The translations under genes and the position numbers were made by a program. Shown piece by piece: positions 1-9,042 of a stretch of 64,000 nucleotides of DNA (positions are counted from its first letter, which is position 1; each line of letters opens with the position of its first letter). The notes below the pieces were generated by a model. It made no database searches, was not told the DNA's origin, and saw nothing but the letters and a program-made list of their open reading frames with translations. Source of the stretch: CAVZCK01 sp963773735. Its GTDB lineage: Bacteria > Pseudomonadota > Alphaproteobacteria > Rhizobiales > Rhodomicrobiaceae. The stretch spans positions 1 to 64,000 of the forward strand of contig CAVZCK010000020.1 of the NCBI GenBank assembly GCA_963773735.1. Reading direction: 5' to 3'.

Positions 1-21
1 GGGTTTAGCCGAACGAGGATC

Positions 22-340
22 TCATCCGGCAATATGACGGGCTTGCCGTGCGGCGTAGTCGCGAAGGCGATTGCGCCAGGCTGTGGCGAGTGCCTCGACC
101 CGTCCGGGCGCGCCATGGCCTTTCTCGATGATCAGGCGCTCCAGCGCCGCCACCCAATTGCGCCAGTAAAGCGTTGCCTCGGAAATGTCGGCGGCGCCCG
201 CATTCTGCCTGGCCATCTCCACGAAGGACACGCGTCCATTCCGGCCAGGTGAACAGCCCTTGCGCGGAGAGCTGGACGGCGAGCGCGAAGGCTTTGGCCT
301 GCCACGGCTCCTCGAATGGCGCCTCCGTTCTCGCGCTCAG
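22..340 (-). pseudogene. Nitrile hydratase accessory protein, frameshifted
   Basis: This is the small accessory protein that follows the beta-subunit gene in many nitrile hydratase operons; it resembles the beta N-terminal region and is thought to help metal insertion or assembly. Visible family features are the APFEEPWQAKAF stretch, the LFTWPEW motif and a YWRNWVAALERL block near the middle. One extra base near position 234 splits it into two frames; repaired it gives about 105 residues, a usual length. It follows directly on the beta stop codon. In the repaired frame no ATG or GTG is available and the most upstream candidate start is CTG at 340, so the start may also be damaged. The family call is firm, the start is not. 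Confidence 0.72.
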
Positions 341-998
341 GCCGGCTCAAGATGCGGCTCCCAAAGATCCATGGTGACGCTCTGGCGCGGATCGCCCTCA
401 GGCCCCCACAGCTCGGCGGCGGAAAAGCGCACGGCATAGAGCGGCTCGGCCAGCGCCCTTCCGATGCGCGTTGGCATCGGCAAAGACATGCGCGCCGTGA
501 TAGCGCACGATCTCGCCGACCTTGCCGCGGGCATAGCGCGGCAATCGTGTGTGCGTCGCCGGGTTGATGTTGCGCGCGCGCACGCGGTCGCCGAGCTTGA
601 AGCGCGGCTCCCGGCCGATCTTGCGCTCCACCGGCCCGCCGCGCGCGGAGCACGTCCGCAACCATGTCCGCCGCGAGGCCGGCGTCGCTGCGGCGATGCT
701 TCGGATCGGGCCGGCCGGCAGCGCAATTCGTCTTCGGTGATCAGCCCATATTGCAGCGCCAAGCGCGGTGAGCGCGGCGATCCAGCGCTCGTAATAGCTG
801 AGCGTGATCATCTCCTCGCGGCGTGAGGCTCTCGCGCGCAAAGCGGGACTGATCGAGCGACCATTTGCCGGAGGCGCCCATGGCGAGCGTAAGGGCCATC
901 GCCCGCTTGTGCCACTCGGCGTGGAAAATCGGCTTCTCCGCCTCCGGAATGACCGGGCCGAAGCCGTGCATGCCGCCGACATCGTGCAGGCCGTTCAT
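337..998 (-). pseudogene. nthB: Nitrile hydratase beta subunit, five frameshifts
   Basis: This encodes the beta subunit of nitrile hydratase, which pairs with alpha to hydrate nitriles to amides in the cytoplasm. The N-terminus (MNGLHDVGGMHGFGPV) and the RARNINPATHTRLPRYARG block are typical. Reading it requires changing frame at about 820, 760, 720, 640 and 450, each time as if one base had been inserted. After repair it is about 218 residues, the normal size, ending in DLWEPHLEPA. Its ATG overlaps the alpha stop codon (ATGA), so the two are translationally coupled. As given it cannot make a full protein. Near-perfect conservation between the breaks argues for recent damage or sequence error. 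Confidence 0.85.
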
Positions 999-1654
999 GA
1001 CGCCACCTCCTTGGCAGCCCCGCGCCAATCATCGAATTCGCGCGTCACCAGATCCGCCAGCTCATCGGCGCTCATGCCTCGCTGCCCGCGGGCCGCTCCG
1101 GGAATGACCAGATAACGGATCTCGGAGGTGCTGTCCCAGACGCGGATCTCCTTTTCCGCCGGGATTTCGACGCCGAACTCGCGCAGCACGCCGCGCGGAT
1201 CGATCACCGCACGCGAGCGATAGGCAAGCGACTTGTACCAGGTCGGCGGGACCCCCAGCACCGGCCAGGGATAGCAGCTGCATAGCGTGCAGACGACGAG
1301 ATTATGCACCTCCGGCGTATTCTCGACGGCGACCAGATGCTCGCCCTGGCGGCCGCCATAGCCCATTTCGGCGACCGCGGCCGTGGCGTCGGCGCGCAGG
1401 CGGCTCAGATAGGCGGGATCGGACCAGGCGCGCGCAACCACACGGGCGCCGTTTCGCGGTCCGATTTTGGTCTCGTAAGCCTCGATGATCGCATCGAGGG
1501 CGGCCGGATCGACGAGGCCCTTGGCGACCAGCAGCGTCTCCAGGGCGCGCACCCTCAGATCCGGCTCCGAGGGAACGTGGTGACGATCGTGATCGTGCTC
1601 GCCGTCATGGCTGTGGCCGTGGTGGTCGTGATCGTGGTGATCGTCATGCGCCAT
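995..1654 (-). CDS. nthA: Nitrile hydratase alpha subunit, cobalt type
   Basis: The alpha subunit carries the metal centre of nitrile hydratase. The metal-binding claw CTLCSC, followed by YPWPVLG and PPTWYK, is visible in the middle of the protein; threonine at the second position is the usual mark of the cobalt (not iron) class. The start is set at the ATG at 1654, preceded by AGGAG at 1662-1666. The N-terminus is unusual: about 12 histidines lie in the first 26 residues, alternating with Asp, which suggests a metal-binding tail. It begins about 20 bases after the stop of the upstream peroxidase-like gene and overlaps beta by four bases, so one operon is likely. Confidence 0.93.
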   Translation of the reverse strand: MAHDDHHDHDHHGHSHDGEHDHDRHHVPSEPDLRVRALETLLVAKGLVDPAALDAIIEAYETKIGPRNGARVVARAWSDPAYLSRLRADATAAVAEMGYGGRQGEHLVAVENTPEVHNLVVCTLCSCYPWPVLGVPPTWYKSLAYRSRAVIDPRGVLREFGVEIPAEKEIRVWDSTSEIRYLVIPGAARGQRGMSADELADLVTREFDDWRGAAKEVAS

Positions 1655-1675
1655 GGTCAACTCCTGCGCGCCGCA

Positions 1676-2254
1676 TCAGCCGAGATTGCGGCCCATCGTA
1701 TAAAATTCGTCATTCGGCCGCATCGAAGTGAAATTCGCCAGCCGGTTGCTGAGGCCGAACAGCGCCGTGATCGCGGCGATATCCCAGATATCCTCATCAC
1801 TGAAGCCATGGCCGCGCAAGATCTCGAAATCTTGATCGCCGACGGCACGCGAATCCTTCGTCACCTTCAGCGCGAAATCCAGCATTGCCTGCTGTCTCGG
1901 CGTGATGTCGGCCTTGCGGTAGTTGATCGCCACCTGATCGGCGACGAGCGGGTTTTTCGCCCGAATGCGGAGAATGGCGCCATGGGCGATGACGCAATAT
2001 TGGCAGTCATTCTCGGCGGAGGTCGCCACCACGATCATCTCGCGCTCGGCCTTGGTGAGGCCGCTGTCGCGCTCCATCAGCGCATCGTGATAGGCGAAAA
2101 AGGCGCGGAATTCGTCCGGCCGGTGGGCAAGGGCAAGGAAGACGTTGGGCACGAAGCCGGACTTTTCCTGCACGGCCAGAATGCGCTCCCTGATGTCGGG
2201 GGCAAGCGTTTCAAGCGCCGGCACGGGATACCGGCTGATGGCTGGCGCGCTCAT
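1676..2254 (-). CDS. AhpD-like peroxidase-related protein (carboxymuconolactone decarboxylase family)
   Basis: A 192-residue all-helical protein of the AhpD/carboxymuconolactone decarboxylase superfamily. The redox motif CQYC followed by VIAH is seen about two fifths of the way in, matching the CxxC...H active site of peroxidase-related enzymes in this superfamily. The start ATG at 2254 has a good AAGGAAGG ribosome site. It lies just upstream of the nitrile hydratase alpha gene on the same strand, about 20 bases away, so it is probably the first gene of that operon. Its substrate is unknown; protection of the nitrile hydratase metal centre or cysteines from oxidation would be a guess. Confidence 0.85.
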   Translation of the reverse strand: MSAPAISRYPVPALETLAPDIRERILAVQEKSGFVPNVFLALAHRPDEFRAFFAYHDALMERDSGLTKAEREMIVVATSAENDCQYCVIAHGAILRIRAKNPLVADQVAINYRKADITPRQQAMLDFALKVTKDSRAVGDQDFEILRGHGFSDEDIWDIAAITALFGLSNRLANFTSMRPNDEFYTMGRNLG

Positions 2255-2441
2255 CGTCTTCCTTCCTTGATGCCGCTGATCGCAGGGCGGCGTGTCATGA
2301 GCTTTCTTACAAGACTACGCGGGCCATAAGCCTTACGGCAAGGGCCGCGTCGACGGCGTGCGGCGGCCTGATGTCCGGAAAGCGGCTCGATTGTGGCCAA
2401 TTTGCGGCTGCGCGGCGCGCGCTTCGTGATAGGATCGCGCC

Positions 2442-3119
2442 ATGTGCGGCCGCTTCACGCAGCTCAGCGAAACTTTGCCCGGTCTCGACATCTCGGTCTC
2501 AACCGAGGCGGACGCGGCCGGAGAGGCACCGCGCCGCCGCTATAATGGCGCGCCGTCCCAGGATTTCTGGGTCATTCGCCGCCATCCCGAGACCGGCCGC
2601 TATCACAGTGACCGGCTGATCTGGGGGCTGATCCCGCATTGGGTCAAGGAGGCGGGCGGCGGGCGGCGGCCGATCAACGCCAAATCCGAGACGATTTCGA
2701 GCCTGCCGAGCTTCCGGGCGGCCTACGCCAAGCGGCGCTGCATCATTCCGGTCGATAATTTCTTCGAATGGCGCAAGAAAACGCCGCCGAAACAGCCCTT
2801 CGCTATCGGCATGAAGGACGGTTCGCCATTCGGCCTTGCCGGGATCTGGGAAAACTGGCGGCATCCAGCTTCGGGCGAGCATATCCGCACCTTCTGCATC
2901 CTGACTTGTCCGGCCAACGATCTCATTGCGGCGATCCATGACCGGATGCCGGTCATTCTGCCCGCCGAAGCCTATGAGCGCTGGCTCTCGCCGATCGAGC
3001 CGGATCCGCGCGATCTTCTCGCCCCGTTTCCCTCCGGGAGAATGCGGATGTGGCCGATTTCCATGCGCGTCAACTCGCCGAGAAACGATGACGCCGGTCT
3101 CCTCGATCCGCTCGAATGA
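2442..3119 (+). CDS. yedK: SOS response-associated peptidase, YedK/HMCES family
   Basis: SRAP-domain protein that forms a covalent crosslink with abasic sites in single-stranded DNA and so shields them during replication. Cys2 follows the initiator methionine (MCGRF), and the cysteine becomes the N-terminal nucleophile after Met removal. Other family marks are the RYNGAPSQ block, WGLIPHW, NAKSET and CIIPVDNFFEWR. The length, 225 residues, is normal. It stands alone on the plus strand, divergent from the nitrile hydratase operon. No LexA box was recognised upstream. Confidence 0.93.
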   Translation: MCGRFTQLSETLPGLDISVSTEADAAGEAPRRRYNGAPSQDFWVIRRHPETGRYHSDRLIWGLIPHWVKEAGGGRRPINAKSETISSLPSFRAAYAKRRCIIPVDNFFEWRKKTPPKQPFAIGMKDGSPFGLAGIWENWRHPASGEHIRTFCILTCPANDLIAAIHDRMPVILPAEAYERWLSPIEPDPRDLLAPFPSGRMRMWPISMRVNSPRNDDAGLLDPLE

Positions 3120-3282
3120 GGGGCAACGCCTTGATTGCGTTGCTGAAAAAACTTGCACATATTTATTTGTGAAAGGCTAAGCCCATTAGACAATTCGCGA
3201 AACACATGTTTGATTGCGCCGGCCGCGGCGCGGATTGCCGTCGGCCGACGTGCCGATCAGGTTGGGCGCCCGGCGAGGTGAA

Positions 3283-3828
3283 ATGCGAAAGGCTCAAGAA
3301 ATGACTCACGATTCCGAAACGCGGCGGGACCGCCGGATTGTCTCGTCAAGACATCTCGCGACCGAGAAGGGCTGGCAGCTTTCGGAATATGAATATGGCC
3401 TGATCATGGCCTATAACGCCTTCAGCCGCTGGATGATCCGCTGCATGGCGGCGGCCGGGAACCAGGAGATGAGCGCGCTGGACATTCTGGTGCTCCACCA
3501 CGTCAATCACCGGGACCGGCAGAAACGCCTCGCCGACATTTCCTTTCTGCTCAATGTCGAGGACGTTCACACGGTCAATTATTCGCTGAAGAAACTGGTC
3601 AAGGCCAAGCTGGTCATCGGCGAGCGGAGCGGCAAGGAGATTTTTTACAGCACGACCAATGCCGGCGTAGCGCTGTGCAATTCCTATCGCGATGTGCGCG
3701 AACAATGCCTCGTCGACAGCCTGAAGGCTCTGGACTTTAAGCCGGATGAACTGAGACACGTGGCGGCCATGCTGCGGACGCTGTCTGGCTATTACGATCA
3801 GGCCTCACGCGCCGCAGCCTCGCTTTGA
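3283..3828 (+). CDS. MarR-family winged-helix regulator, LdtR-like
   Basis: A single-domain winged-helix DNA-binding protein of the MarR superfamily. The segments LSEYEYGLIMAYNAFSRW, ALDILVLHHVNHRDR and NVEDVHTVNYSLKKL look like LdtR, a Hyphomicrobiales regulator tied to an L,D-transpeptidase gene and osmotic or envelope stress. The start at 3283 has GAGGTGAA just upstream; an in-frame ATG at 3301 is an alternative. The longer reading from 3214 lacks a convincing ribosome site. The gene is monocistronic; its target is not adjacent here. Confidence 0.82.
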   Translation: MRKAQEMTHDSETRRDRRIVSSRHLATEKGWQLSEYEYGLIMAYNAFSRWMIRCMAAAGNQEMSALDILVLHHVNHRDRQKRLADISFLLNVEDVHTVNYSLKKLVKAKLVIGERSGKEIFYSTTNAGVALCNSYRDVREQCLVDSLKALDFKPDELRHVAAMLRTLSGYYDQASRAAASL

Positions 3829-3916
3829 AGTCGCCGTAGCGGCGATGCGACGGTCACGCGTATAGCGCGCGGCCACCTCTTTTCGGCGCCGCATCGGGAA
3901 AACCGCTCCCACACGG

Positions 3917-4852
3917 CTATACAATTGCCGCTCCCAGAATTGCGAGCAGGATGATCGCAACAGCGGCTGTTCGCATCGATTCGAGGGAGGCTGCCGTCAC
4001 AAGCATCTCCAGGGGGCTCCGGCCTGACGGCCCCGGAAACAGCCGGTCGAGCTCGGCGACCTCATCCGGCGTCAGCGCGCGATCGAGCGCAGCGATGTTT
4101 TCCTTCAGCCGGTCGGGGCTGGTGGTTTTCGGGATGACGATCATATCATCCTGCACGAGCAGCCAGCGCAGCGCCGCCTGCGCCGGCGTCATGCCGTGGT
4201 CCCTGGCGAAGGCGACGAGCTGGCGGTTGCTCAGGAGCCGCGCCTGCTCCAGCGGCGAATAGGCCATGGCCGGGATGCCGCGCTCGCGCATCCAGGGCAG
4301 CGTGTCCCACTCGATTCCTCGGCGCACGAGATTATAGAGCAGCTGATTGGTCTGGATGTCATGCCCGCCCGGCGCCTTCCACAGTTCGGCAAGCTCGCCG
4401 GCATCGAAATTGCTGACGCCGTAATGCCGGATCTTGCCCGCCGCCTTCAGCGTCATGAAGGCGCCGAGCGTTTCCGCGATCGGCACGCTGGCGGGCCAAT
4501 GCAAGAGGTAAAGGTCGATGCGGTCGGTCTTCAGCCGCTTCAGGCTGCGCTCGCAGGCGGCGATCGTGGCCTTGCGCGAGGCATTGTGCGGATAGACCTT
4601 GCTGACGATGAACAGCTCGTCGCGCCGTCCGGCAATGGCTTCGGCGATGGCCTCCTCCGCCCCGCCCTCGCCATACATCTCGGCGGTGTCGATCAGCCTG
4701 ACGCCCAGCTCGACGGCAAGCCTCACGGTCGCCACCTCGCTCGCCCGCCGCGCGCCGGACTCGCCCATCCGCCAGGTGCCGAGACCGAAGGCCGGAACGT
4801 TTTCGCCCGAAGGCAGGGTGACGCTTTTCGACAGAGGCGAGGCCGCATTCAT
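3917..4852 (-). CDS. Aldo/keto reductase with hydrophobic C-terminal tail
   Basis: NADPH-dependent (beta/alpha)8-barrel oxidoreductase of the AKR superfamily. The catalytic tetrad can be placed as Asp in IDTAEMYG, the Tyr of the same stretch, Lys in IVSKVYP and His in LLHWP. IPKTTSP near the C-terminus is the usual cofactor-phosphate loop. The protein has 311 residues, longer than the usual 270-280 because of a C-terminal extension ending in a run of about 15 hydrophobic residues that resembles a tail anchor. The substrate cannot be told from sequence. The extension may be real or the result of an undetected frame error. Confidence 0.9.
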   Translation of the reverse strand: MNAASPLSKSVTLPSGENVPAFGLGTWRMGESGARRASEVATVRLAVELGVRLIDTAEMYGEGGAEEAIAEAIAGRRDELFIVSKVYPHNASRKATIAACERSLKRLKTDRIDLYLLHWPASVPIAETLGAFMTLKAAGKIRHYGVSNFDAGELAELWKAPGGHDIQTNQLLYNLVRRGIEWDTLPWMRERGIPAMAYSPLEQARLLSNRQLVAFARDHGMTPAQAALRWLLVQDDMIVIPKTTSPDRLKENIAALDRALTPDEVAELDRLFPGPSGRSPLEMLVTAASLESMRTAAVAIILLAILGAAIV

Positions 4853-4901
4853 CGCATGATCTCCCGTTCAAGCGCACCGCCCCGCATTTAGGCGCGGCGC
4901 C

Positions 4902-5500
4902 TCAGCCGCGCAACTTGGCGGCGACTTCGGCGATTTTGCGCCCCTGATAGCGGGCGCCGTCAAGCTCGTTCTGGCTCGGCTGGCGCGAGCCATCGCCGGC
5001 CGTGATGGTCGTCGCCCCATAGGGCGAGCCGCCGGTCACCTCGTCCTGGCGCATCTGGCCGGCAAATCCATAGTCCAGCCCGACGACGATCAGGCCGAGA
5101 TGAAAAAGATTGGCGATGATCGAGAACAGCGTTGTTTCCTGGCCGCCATGCTGCGTCGCCGTGGAGGAGAACGCGCCGCCGACCTTGCCGTTCAAGGCGC
5201 CGCGCATCCAGAGCGCGCCGGTCTGATCGAGGAAATTTGCCATTTGCGAGGTCATGCGGCCGTAGCGCGTGCCGGTGCCGATGATGATCGCGTCGTAATC
5301 GGCCAGCTCCTCGACCTTGGCGACCGGCGCCTTCTGGTCGAGCTTATAGCCGGATTTCCGGGCGAGTCCTCGGGAACCAACTCGGGTACCCGCTTGATGT
5401 CGACCTCGGCGCCGGCCGAGCGCGCGCCTTCGGCGACGGCCTCGGCCATGTTTTCGATATGGCCATAGGCGGAATAATAAAGCACGAGAACTTTGGTCAT
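4902..5500 (-). pseudogene. wrbA: NAD(P)H:quinone oxidoreductase WrbA, frameshifted
   Basis: Flavodoxin-like FMN enzyme that reduces quinones by two electrons. The N-terminal phosphate-binding loop (YYSAYGHIENMA), GTGTRYGRMTSQM and GSPYGATTI are typical of WrbA. The frame is lost near 5368, where one base appears missing; restoring it gives exactly 199 residues, the standard WrbA length. The start ATG at 5500 is preceded by AGGAGCC. As given the product would be truncated after about 50 residues. Everything on either side of the break is well conserved, so a sequence error is likely. Confidence 0.88.
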
Positions 5501-5725
5501 GATTGGCTCCTGAATGCAGTGGGGAAGGATCGCCTCGGAAGGCTTGGGATTGGGCTGTTATGTTGGCGCGCAGCGCGGCCACGGCAAAGGGCACTTTTGC
5601 AAGCGCGCGATTGCGCGGGAGCCATCTCATGCGGCTTTCCGGGCTGGCCGCGCCGGCAAGTCGCTCTGTCTTGCAGCATCTGACTGGCATATTGTGACGG
5701 CGGAATTTCAACGCAAGGAACAGCA

Positions 5726-6481
5726 ATGACAGAACCGGGCTTCAAGGATCATTTCTCGGCGCGTTCGGAGGACTACGCCGCGAGCCGGCCCGACTATCCG
5801 CCCAAGCTCGCGGCCTTTCTCGCGTCAAGCGCACCGAACCGCGGCCTCGCGCTCGATTGCGGCTGCGGCACCGGCCAGCTTTCGCTGCTGCTCGCCGATG
5901 AGTTCGACCGTGTGATCGCCACCGACGCCAGCGCCCAGCAGATCGCCGCCGCCCGCCCGCATCCGCGCATCGACTATCGCGTCGCGCCGGCGGAGGCGAG
6001 CGGGCTCGACGCCGGAACGGCTGACCTCATCGTCGCGGCGCAGGCCGCGCATTGGTTCGACCTCGACGGCTTTTATGCGGAGGCGCGGCGCGTGGCCAAG
6101 CCGAGCGCGCTCCTGGCGCTCGTCGCCTATGGCGTGCTCCATGTCGAAGCCGACGCCGAGCCGGTCCTGCAGGAATTTTACTGGCGCACCATGGGGCCCT
6201 ATTGGCCTGCCGAGCGCCGCCATGTCGAGGAAGGCTATCGCACTCTGCCCTTTCCGGTTCCCGAGATCCCGCAGCCCGACCTGGCGATCGAGCGGCATTG
6301 GAGCCGCGATCAGTTCCTGCTCTATGTCGAGACCTGGTCGGCGGTGCGCGAGGCCGAAAAGCGCGGCCAGCGGGCGCCGGTGGAGGATTTCGCCAAGGCG
6401 CTGCCCGCTGTTTGGCCGGACGATGCGCGGCTGCTGGTGCGCTGGCCGATCACCGTCCGCGCCGGGCGGATCGGTGAGTGA
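5726..6481 (+). CDS. Class I SAM-dependent methyltransferase
   Basis: A 251-residue methyltransferase with the Rossmann-like class I fold. Motif I is LALDCGCGTGQLS, the acidic end of beta-2 is IATDAS, and a methyltransferase type 11 pattern continues through DLIVAAQAAHWFD. It has an AAGGAACAG ribosome site. It is divergent from wrbA. The family includes small-molecule methyltransferases of widely varying use; the acceptor is not predictable here. Confidence 0.85.
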   Translation: MTEPGFKDHFSARSEDYAASRPDYPPKLAAFLASSAPNRGLALDCGCGTGQLSLLLADEFDRVIATDASAQQIAAARPHPRIDYRVAPAEASGLDAGTADLIVAAQAAHWFDLDGFYAEARRVAKPSALLALVAYGVLHVEADAEPVLQEFYWRTMGPYWPAERRHVEEGYRTLPFPVPEIPQPDLAIERHWSRDQFLLYVETWSAVREAEKRGQRAPVEDFAKALPAVWPDDARLLVRWPITVRAGRIGE

Positions 6482-6681
6482 GGTGCCGCTGTCGGCCCCG
6501 GAGCGGCCCTCGCCTGCTTGCGGGGCAAACGGCTGAGAAGCGAAGGCCGTTCGCCCTCGGCGCGGCGCCGATCCGGCTGCATCTGCGCGAGCCGAAAAAT
6601 CCCTATGCTCCGAACCGCTCATAAGCGCGTCGGGGAAATCCATGTCCGGAGCTGTGGCACATGTTCGGCGAAACAGAAGAC

Positions 6682-6706
6682 GGCCGGTCTTGCAGCAAGA
6701 CCGGCC
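6682..6706 (-). terminator. Strong stem-loop terminator
   Basis: An 11-bp perfect inverted repeat (GGCCGGTCTTG / CAAGACCGGCC) with a 3-base loop lies just beyond the stop of the minus-strand gene at 6720. Read on the minus strand it is followed by a T-rich tract (TCTTCTGTTT). This fits a rho-independent terminator for that gene. Confidence 0.8.
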
Positions 6707-6719
6707 AATACGCAGTTAG

Positions 6720-7061
6720 TCATGGGTTCATCTGACCCTCTCCCCAGAACGCCCGGACGCCCCAGAGGGTGTCCGCGCCATGTCCGCCATAGCGATCCGT
6801 ATTATTACAGAGACGCGGTTGATTGGATGGGTGGGACTGGCCCGCGACGGGAGCATTATTGGACGCGGTTACTGCTGTCGAAGCGCTGGCCTGAACAGGC
6901 TGGCCCGCGACGGGAGCATTGTTGGAGGCGGCTACCGCTGTGTAACCGCCAGCCTGAGGAGACTGGGCCGCGACGGGAGCGCTGTAGGTCTGAGCCATCG
7001 CGGCGGAGGCGCCGGTCAGAAGGAGAGCTGCGCCAAGAACGGAACGGACGACTGAGCTCAT
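6720..7061 (-). CDS. Small secreted protein with 21-residue tandem repeats
   Basis: A 113-residue protein with a clear Sec signal peptide (about residues 1-23, cleavage after AMA). The mature part carries three tandem copies of a 21-residue Ala/Asn/Gln-rich unit around the motif NNAPVAGQ, encoded by a 63-bp direct repeat starting near 6837, 6900 and 6963. The start has a canonical AGGAGG at the right distance, and a strong terminator follows, so it is a real gene. I do not recognise the family. It lies beside the outer-membrane barrel and cytochrome genes on the same strand, which may or may not be meaningful. Confidence 0.7.
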   Translation of the reverse strand: MSSVVRSVLGAALLLTGASAAMAQTYSAPVAAQSPQAGGYTAVAASNNAPVAGQPVQASASTAVTASNNAPVAGQSHPSNQPRLCNNTDRYGGHGADTLWGVRAFWGEGQMNP

Positions 7062-7148
7062 AATGACCTCCTGTAAGAGATTTCAATCTTTCGGTTCTTG
7101 GAAGCGATTTTACTTCCACCACCATGCGATAGATGACGATTTTGTCAG

Positions 7149-7271
7149 TTTAGGGGCGATTTTTTGTTCGTGAGTCAATGTAACGGTGTTGGTTTAAGGG
7201 CGATTTTTTGTTCATGGGTCATGTAACGGTGTGGTTTAAGCGCGATTTTTTGTTCATGAGTTCAATGTAAT
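7149..7271. repeat. Three tandem copies of a ~43-bp direct repeat
   Basis: Three near-identical units with the shared core GCGATTTTTTGTTC begin near 7157, 7201 and 7243 (spacing 44 and 42). Each core is followed by a TGAGTCAATGTAACGG-like stretch, partly degenerate in the last copy. The block is AT-rich compared with its surroundings. It lies in the 430-base gap between the barrel gene and the small secreted protein. It could be a repeated operator or a decayed satellite. There are too few copies and no spacers for CRISPR. Confidence 0.75.
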
Positions 7272-7493
7272 GAATCCGACTTAAATCATGCGTTGCGATC
7301 CAATGATAGAGTGTTCCGGCCATCGAACTACCGTGATGGCGCGCGCCCGCGAAATCTTTCGCCTCTTGGTTTTATCTGAAGGTCATGCTGTGTCCCTCGA
7401 TGGCATTGCGAAGTTGCGGTGAGCCGGAAAGGCCGGACAGGTCTTGCTTACTCGGGGCCCCCGTCCCAAGCCGGTACGGTTATCCGCGATCGA
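7272..7493. other. Intergenic stretch with no gene seen
   Basis: This is the remainder of the gap between the small secreted protein and the 3' end of the barrel gene. I see no credible reading frame with a ribosome site and no clear terminator hairpin. The barrel gene ends at 7494. Confidence 0.5.
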
Positions 7494-8873
7494 TCAGAAC
7501 TTCCTGCGGATCTCGGTGCGGACGCCCCAGTTGTCTTCGCCGCCTTCGATGATCTGATAGGTGGCATCGGCGCGGAACAGCCAGGCCTGGGTGATCGGGA
7601 TCTGATAGCGAACACCCAGAGCGTATTGCGGGTCCTTGGCGCCGACGCCGGCGATCGGATCGCCATAGGGCTGCACTGTGGCCGCCTCGAAGACGAGCTG
7701 CTGATCCAGATTGAAGAGATACTGCAAGCCTATCGCGCCGCCAAAGGCGTTGGAGCCGGTGTCGTTGAGTTTCGGGAAGCCGGTCAGGGCGTCGGTCTGG
7801 AAGTTGATGCCGACGTTCTTCAGGATGCCTGCGCCATTGCCATCGACCAGCGGCTGAGGGTTGCCGTTGCCGAAGAAGAAGTTGGCGTAGGGAAGCAGCG
7901 TGCTCGGCAAACCCGAGACCAGGCTGTTCTCCGAAATGATGGCAAAGCCTTCGTCGTCCTTGCCGTTCCCGAAGTTCCCGAACAAGCGGGTCGAGTTCGA
8001 GATGGTGTCGTAATAGCGCTTGGTGAACGCGGCGGTCAGGAAGTTCGTGTATTGGCCGTCCGCCTGGTCGTCGACGCCCTGGATGAGGCCGTAACCCGCT
8101 TCGATATAGCCGCCGAAGGCGTCGACGAAAGTGGTCACGCCATAGAGGTTGGCGACGTTGTTGTTGCGGCTGACAGAATTCCCCTTGACGAGCGCGTTGT
8201 CGACATTGTCGAACGCGCTGAAGAAGGTGACGTCGTAGTTGGAAAGCCCCAGTTTCTGCGAGTTCTTCGCGGTGAGGCTCACCGCGCCGCCGAGGATCGC
8301 GTCGTTCGCCCAGATCCCGTTCTGCAGGAACAGCGGGAAGAGACCGACGGTGAAGGGCAGGTCGAAACTGTTCTCGTTACCAGAAAGACCGGCATAGATG
8401 GAGCCGGCGTCACCCTCGAAGAATAGCGTCTGCGGGTTGAGATCGGACTCGAGGTGGCACTTCTCATCGCCATCGCCGCCGCCGAACTCGCAGCGGGTGA
8501 ATTTTGCATCGTCCTGAAGCGGTGTGAAGAAGGCGTGCAGTCGTTCCGTGCCGGTGATCTTGAAGTCGACGTCGAGGTTCAATCGGGTCGCGATCTGAGC
8601 AATATCCTTGCCGTTGTTGTTGTTGTAGGCGACCGCCGTCCGCCAGTCGCCGTAGACGGAGAGGCCCGGGAGCAGCGGATTCAAATCGCCCAGGAGGGTG
8701 CTGCTCTCGTCGTATTGGCCGGAGGTGTATTGCTCGCGACCCAGCTCAAGCAGCGGGCGCGGCGTCTCGACCGCAGCTCTTTCCGCCGTAGACGTCGACA
8801 TTTTTGTCGGAATTGTACTTCTGTTCGTACTGCGGACCGGGTTGGAAAAGATCTTCGGTGTTGGCGGCGACCT

Positions 8874-8940
8874 GAGTGGCGCCGGGCGATGCTTGGGACG
8901 CGCCGGGCGACGCTTGGGAGGCGTCGGGCGACCCTTGGCT
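8874..8940. repeat. 21-bp tandem repeats in the barrel gene
   Basis: Three copies of a 21-bp unit built on GCGCCGGGCGACGCTTGGGA encode three 7-residue Ser-Pro-Gly-Ala-Ser-Gln-Ala units in the linker. A related single copy lies near 9021. Confidence 0.75.
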
Positions 8941-9042
8941 CGACGTGACTATGGTATTGTACTGCACTAGGTACTGCGGACCGGCTCGGGAAGCGTCTTT
9001 GGCGTGATCGACCCCGGAGGCGCCGGGCGACACTTGGATTAA

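Noticed and set aside
1304..2329. 341-codon plus-strand frame over nitrile hydratase alpha and the peroxidase-like gene
   Set aside because: Complementary shadow of two well-recognised genes. Its hydrophobic run is the reverse of the His-rich tail.
7149..7271. CRISPR-like array
   Set aside because: Only three contiguous repeats without spacers, and no cas genes anywhere in the window.
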